From JACVRW01 sp035650215 (GTDB lineage Bacteria; Actinomycetota; Thermoleophilia; Solirubrobacterales; Thermoleophilaceae): DNA of 7,068 nt. The position numbers and the translations under genes are program-made. The notes beneath the pieces were generated by a model. The model searched no databases. It was not told the origin of the DNA and was given only the letters and a program-made list of their open reading frames with translations. The stretch spans positions 1 to 7,068 of the forward strand of contig DASRIC010000078.1 of NCBI GenBank assembly GCA_035650215.1. Direction: 5' to 3'. This document shows, in pieces, positions 5,346 through 7,068 of the stretch (its first letter is position 1; each line of letters starts with the position of its first letter).

Positions 5346-5861
5346 GTGGAGGGCGCGAGCGGCTTCGAGCTCCGCCGCGCCGTACCGGCCGATGCCGAGG
5401 AGCTGGGTCGCACGTCGCTCCTCGGCATGGAGACCTACCGCTCGTTCGCCCCGCGAGGATGGGAGCTGCCCGCGAGCGAGGTCGAGCAGACGCGCGAGCG
5501 GCTCGCCCGCCCGGCGGTCTGGTGCCTAGTGGCCGAGCGCGACGGACAGATGGCCGGTTACGTGGGGTTCGTGGCCGCCGCCCAGCACGCGCACGCGGAC
5601 GAGGACCCGGAGCTCGCCCACCTGTGGGGGCTGTTCCTGCTCCCCGAGCACTGGGGCAGCGGGCTCGCCACGAGGCTGCACGAGGCCGCGCTCGAGGAGG
5701 CCTCGGAGCGCGGCTTTCTACGCTTCCGCCTGTTCGTCGCCACGGGCCAGGAGCGGGCGCGGGGCTTCTACGAGCGCGAGGGCTGGGTCGTGGCCGGCGA
5801 GCCATTCTTCGAGGCCTTCCTCGGGCTCGACCTCATCGAGTACCGGCGCTCGCTGCCCTGA
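5346..5861 (+). CDS. GNAT family N-acetyltransferase
   Basis: Cytosolic acetyl-CoA-dependent N-acetyltransferase of 171 residues with unknown acceptor. It opens with the usual GNAT strand FELRRAVPADAEEL (7-20). A core strand AGYVGFVAA (70-78) follows, then motif A, LAHLWGLFLLPEHWGSGLATRLHEAAL (90-116, split here as LAHLWGLFLLPEHWG and SGLATRLHEAAL). The pyrophosphate loop is HWGSGLA, with E101 in place of the commoner R/Q. Motif B is RARGFYEREGWVV (137-149), with the conserved tyrosine Y142 as candidate general acid. GTG at 5346 directly follows the preceding TGA without a gap, which with the near-immediate GNAT strand supports this start and coupling. It is the last member of the plus-strand gene group. 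Family assignment is firm; substrate is open. Confidence 0.9.
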   Translation: MEGASGFELRRAVPADAEELGRTSLLGMETYRSFAPRGWELPASEVEQTRERLARPAVWCLVAERDGQMAGYVGFVAAAQHAHADEDPELAHLWGLFLLPEHWGSGLATRLHEAALEEASERGFLRFRLFVATGQERARGFYEREGWVVAGEPFFEAFLGLDLIEYRRSLP

Positions 5862-5958
5862 CCGCCGCCAACGCGATCCCGCCAGCATGCCGCGGAGGAT
5901 GCGGTTCCGGCAGAATTTGGGAAGAGACAGAGAACGAGGCACGCGAGATCGGAGCGAG
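5862..5958 (+). promoter_or_regulatory. Upstream region of citrate synthase
   Basis: This 97-bp gap has no TA dinucleotide, so the TANNNT pattern seen elsewhere is absent. The best -10-like sequence is CAGAAT (5911-5916) with no good -35. GGAG (5951-5954) precedes the ATG at 5959 by only 4 nt and is a rather close ribosome binding site. No clear terminator for the preceding GNAT gene was found, so read-through from it cannot be excluded. Confidence 0.3.

Positions 5959-7068
<1,110 letters not shown>

Overview
The window is very GC-rich and its reading frames use G/C-ending codons, GTG starts and apparently leaderless messages. Together with a hexameric-type citrate synthase and a two-domain multicopper oxidase, this points to a high-GC actinobacterium. 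My best guess, from protein style only, is the Thermoleophilia (Solirubrobacterales/Gaiellales). No rRNA, tRNA, CRISPR or insertion sequence is visible.

Layout, left to right. (1) 44-920, minus: a zinc-less MDR/quinone oxidoreductase whose conserved C-terminus lies in a shifted frame after an apparent internal deletion near 130-150. (2) 921-962: a 42-bp divergent spacer with one TANNNT -10-like box facing each way, so both flanking genes look leaderless. (3) 963-1880, plus: a PfkB/ribokinase-family kinase, convergent with the next unit across only 7 bp. (4) 4198-1888, minus: a three-gene overlapping operon of secreted copper proteins, in the order cupredoxin, two-domain multicopper oxidase (T1 copper in domain 2), then cupredoxin with a long beta-rich C-terminal extension. 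(5) 4199-4499: a divergent regulatory region. It holds a good sigma70-type promoter for the copper operon (TTGACG, 17 bp, TACGTT), three TGGTGC repeats spaced about one and two helical turns apart just upstream of its -35, and a dyad overlapping the core promoter. (6) 4500-5861, plus: two small membrane proteins, a PRC-barrel-like protein and a GNAT acetyltransferase, tightly packed. (7) 5959-7068, plus: citrate synthase, cut by the window end.

The most coherent system is the copper operon. All three products carry export signals and type 1 copper ligands, so they probably form an extracytoplasmic electron-transfer or oxidase unit in which cupredoxins exchange electrons with the multicopper oxidase. 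The substrate (metal ion, phenol or other donor) cannot be read from the sequence. The other genes are ordinary metabolic or hypothetical genes. The remaining points of interest are the broken oxidoreductase and the repeated leaderless promoter arrangement at four of the starts.
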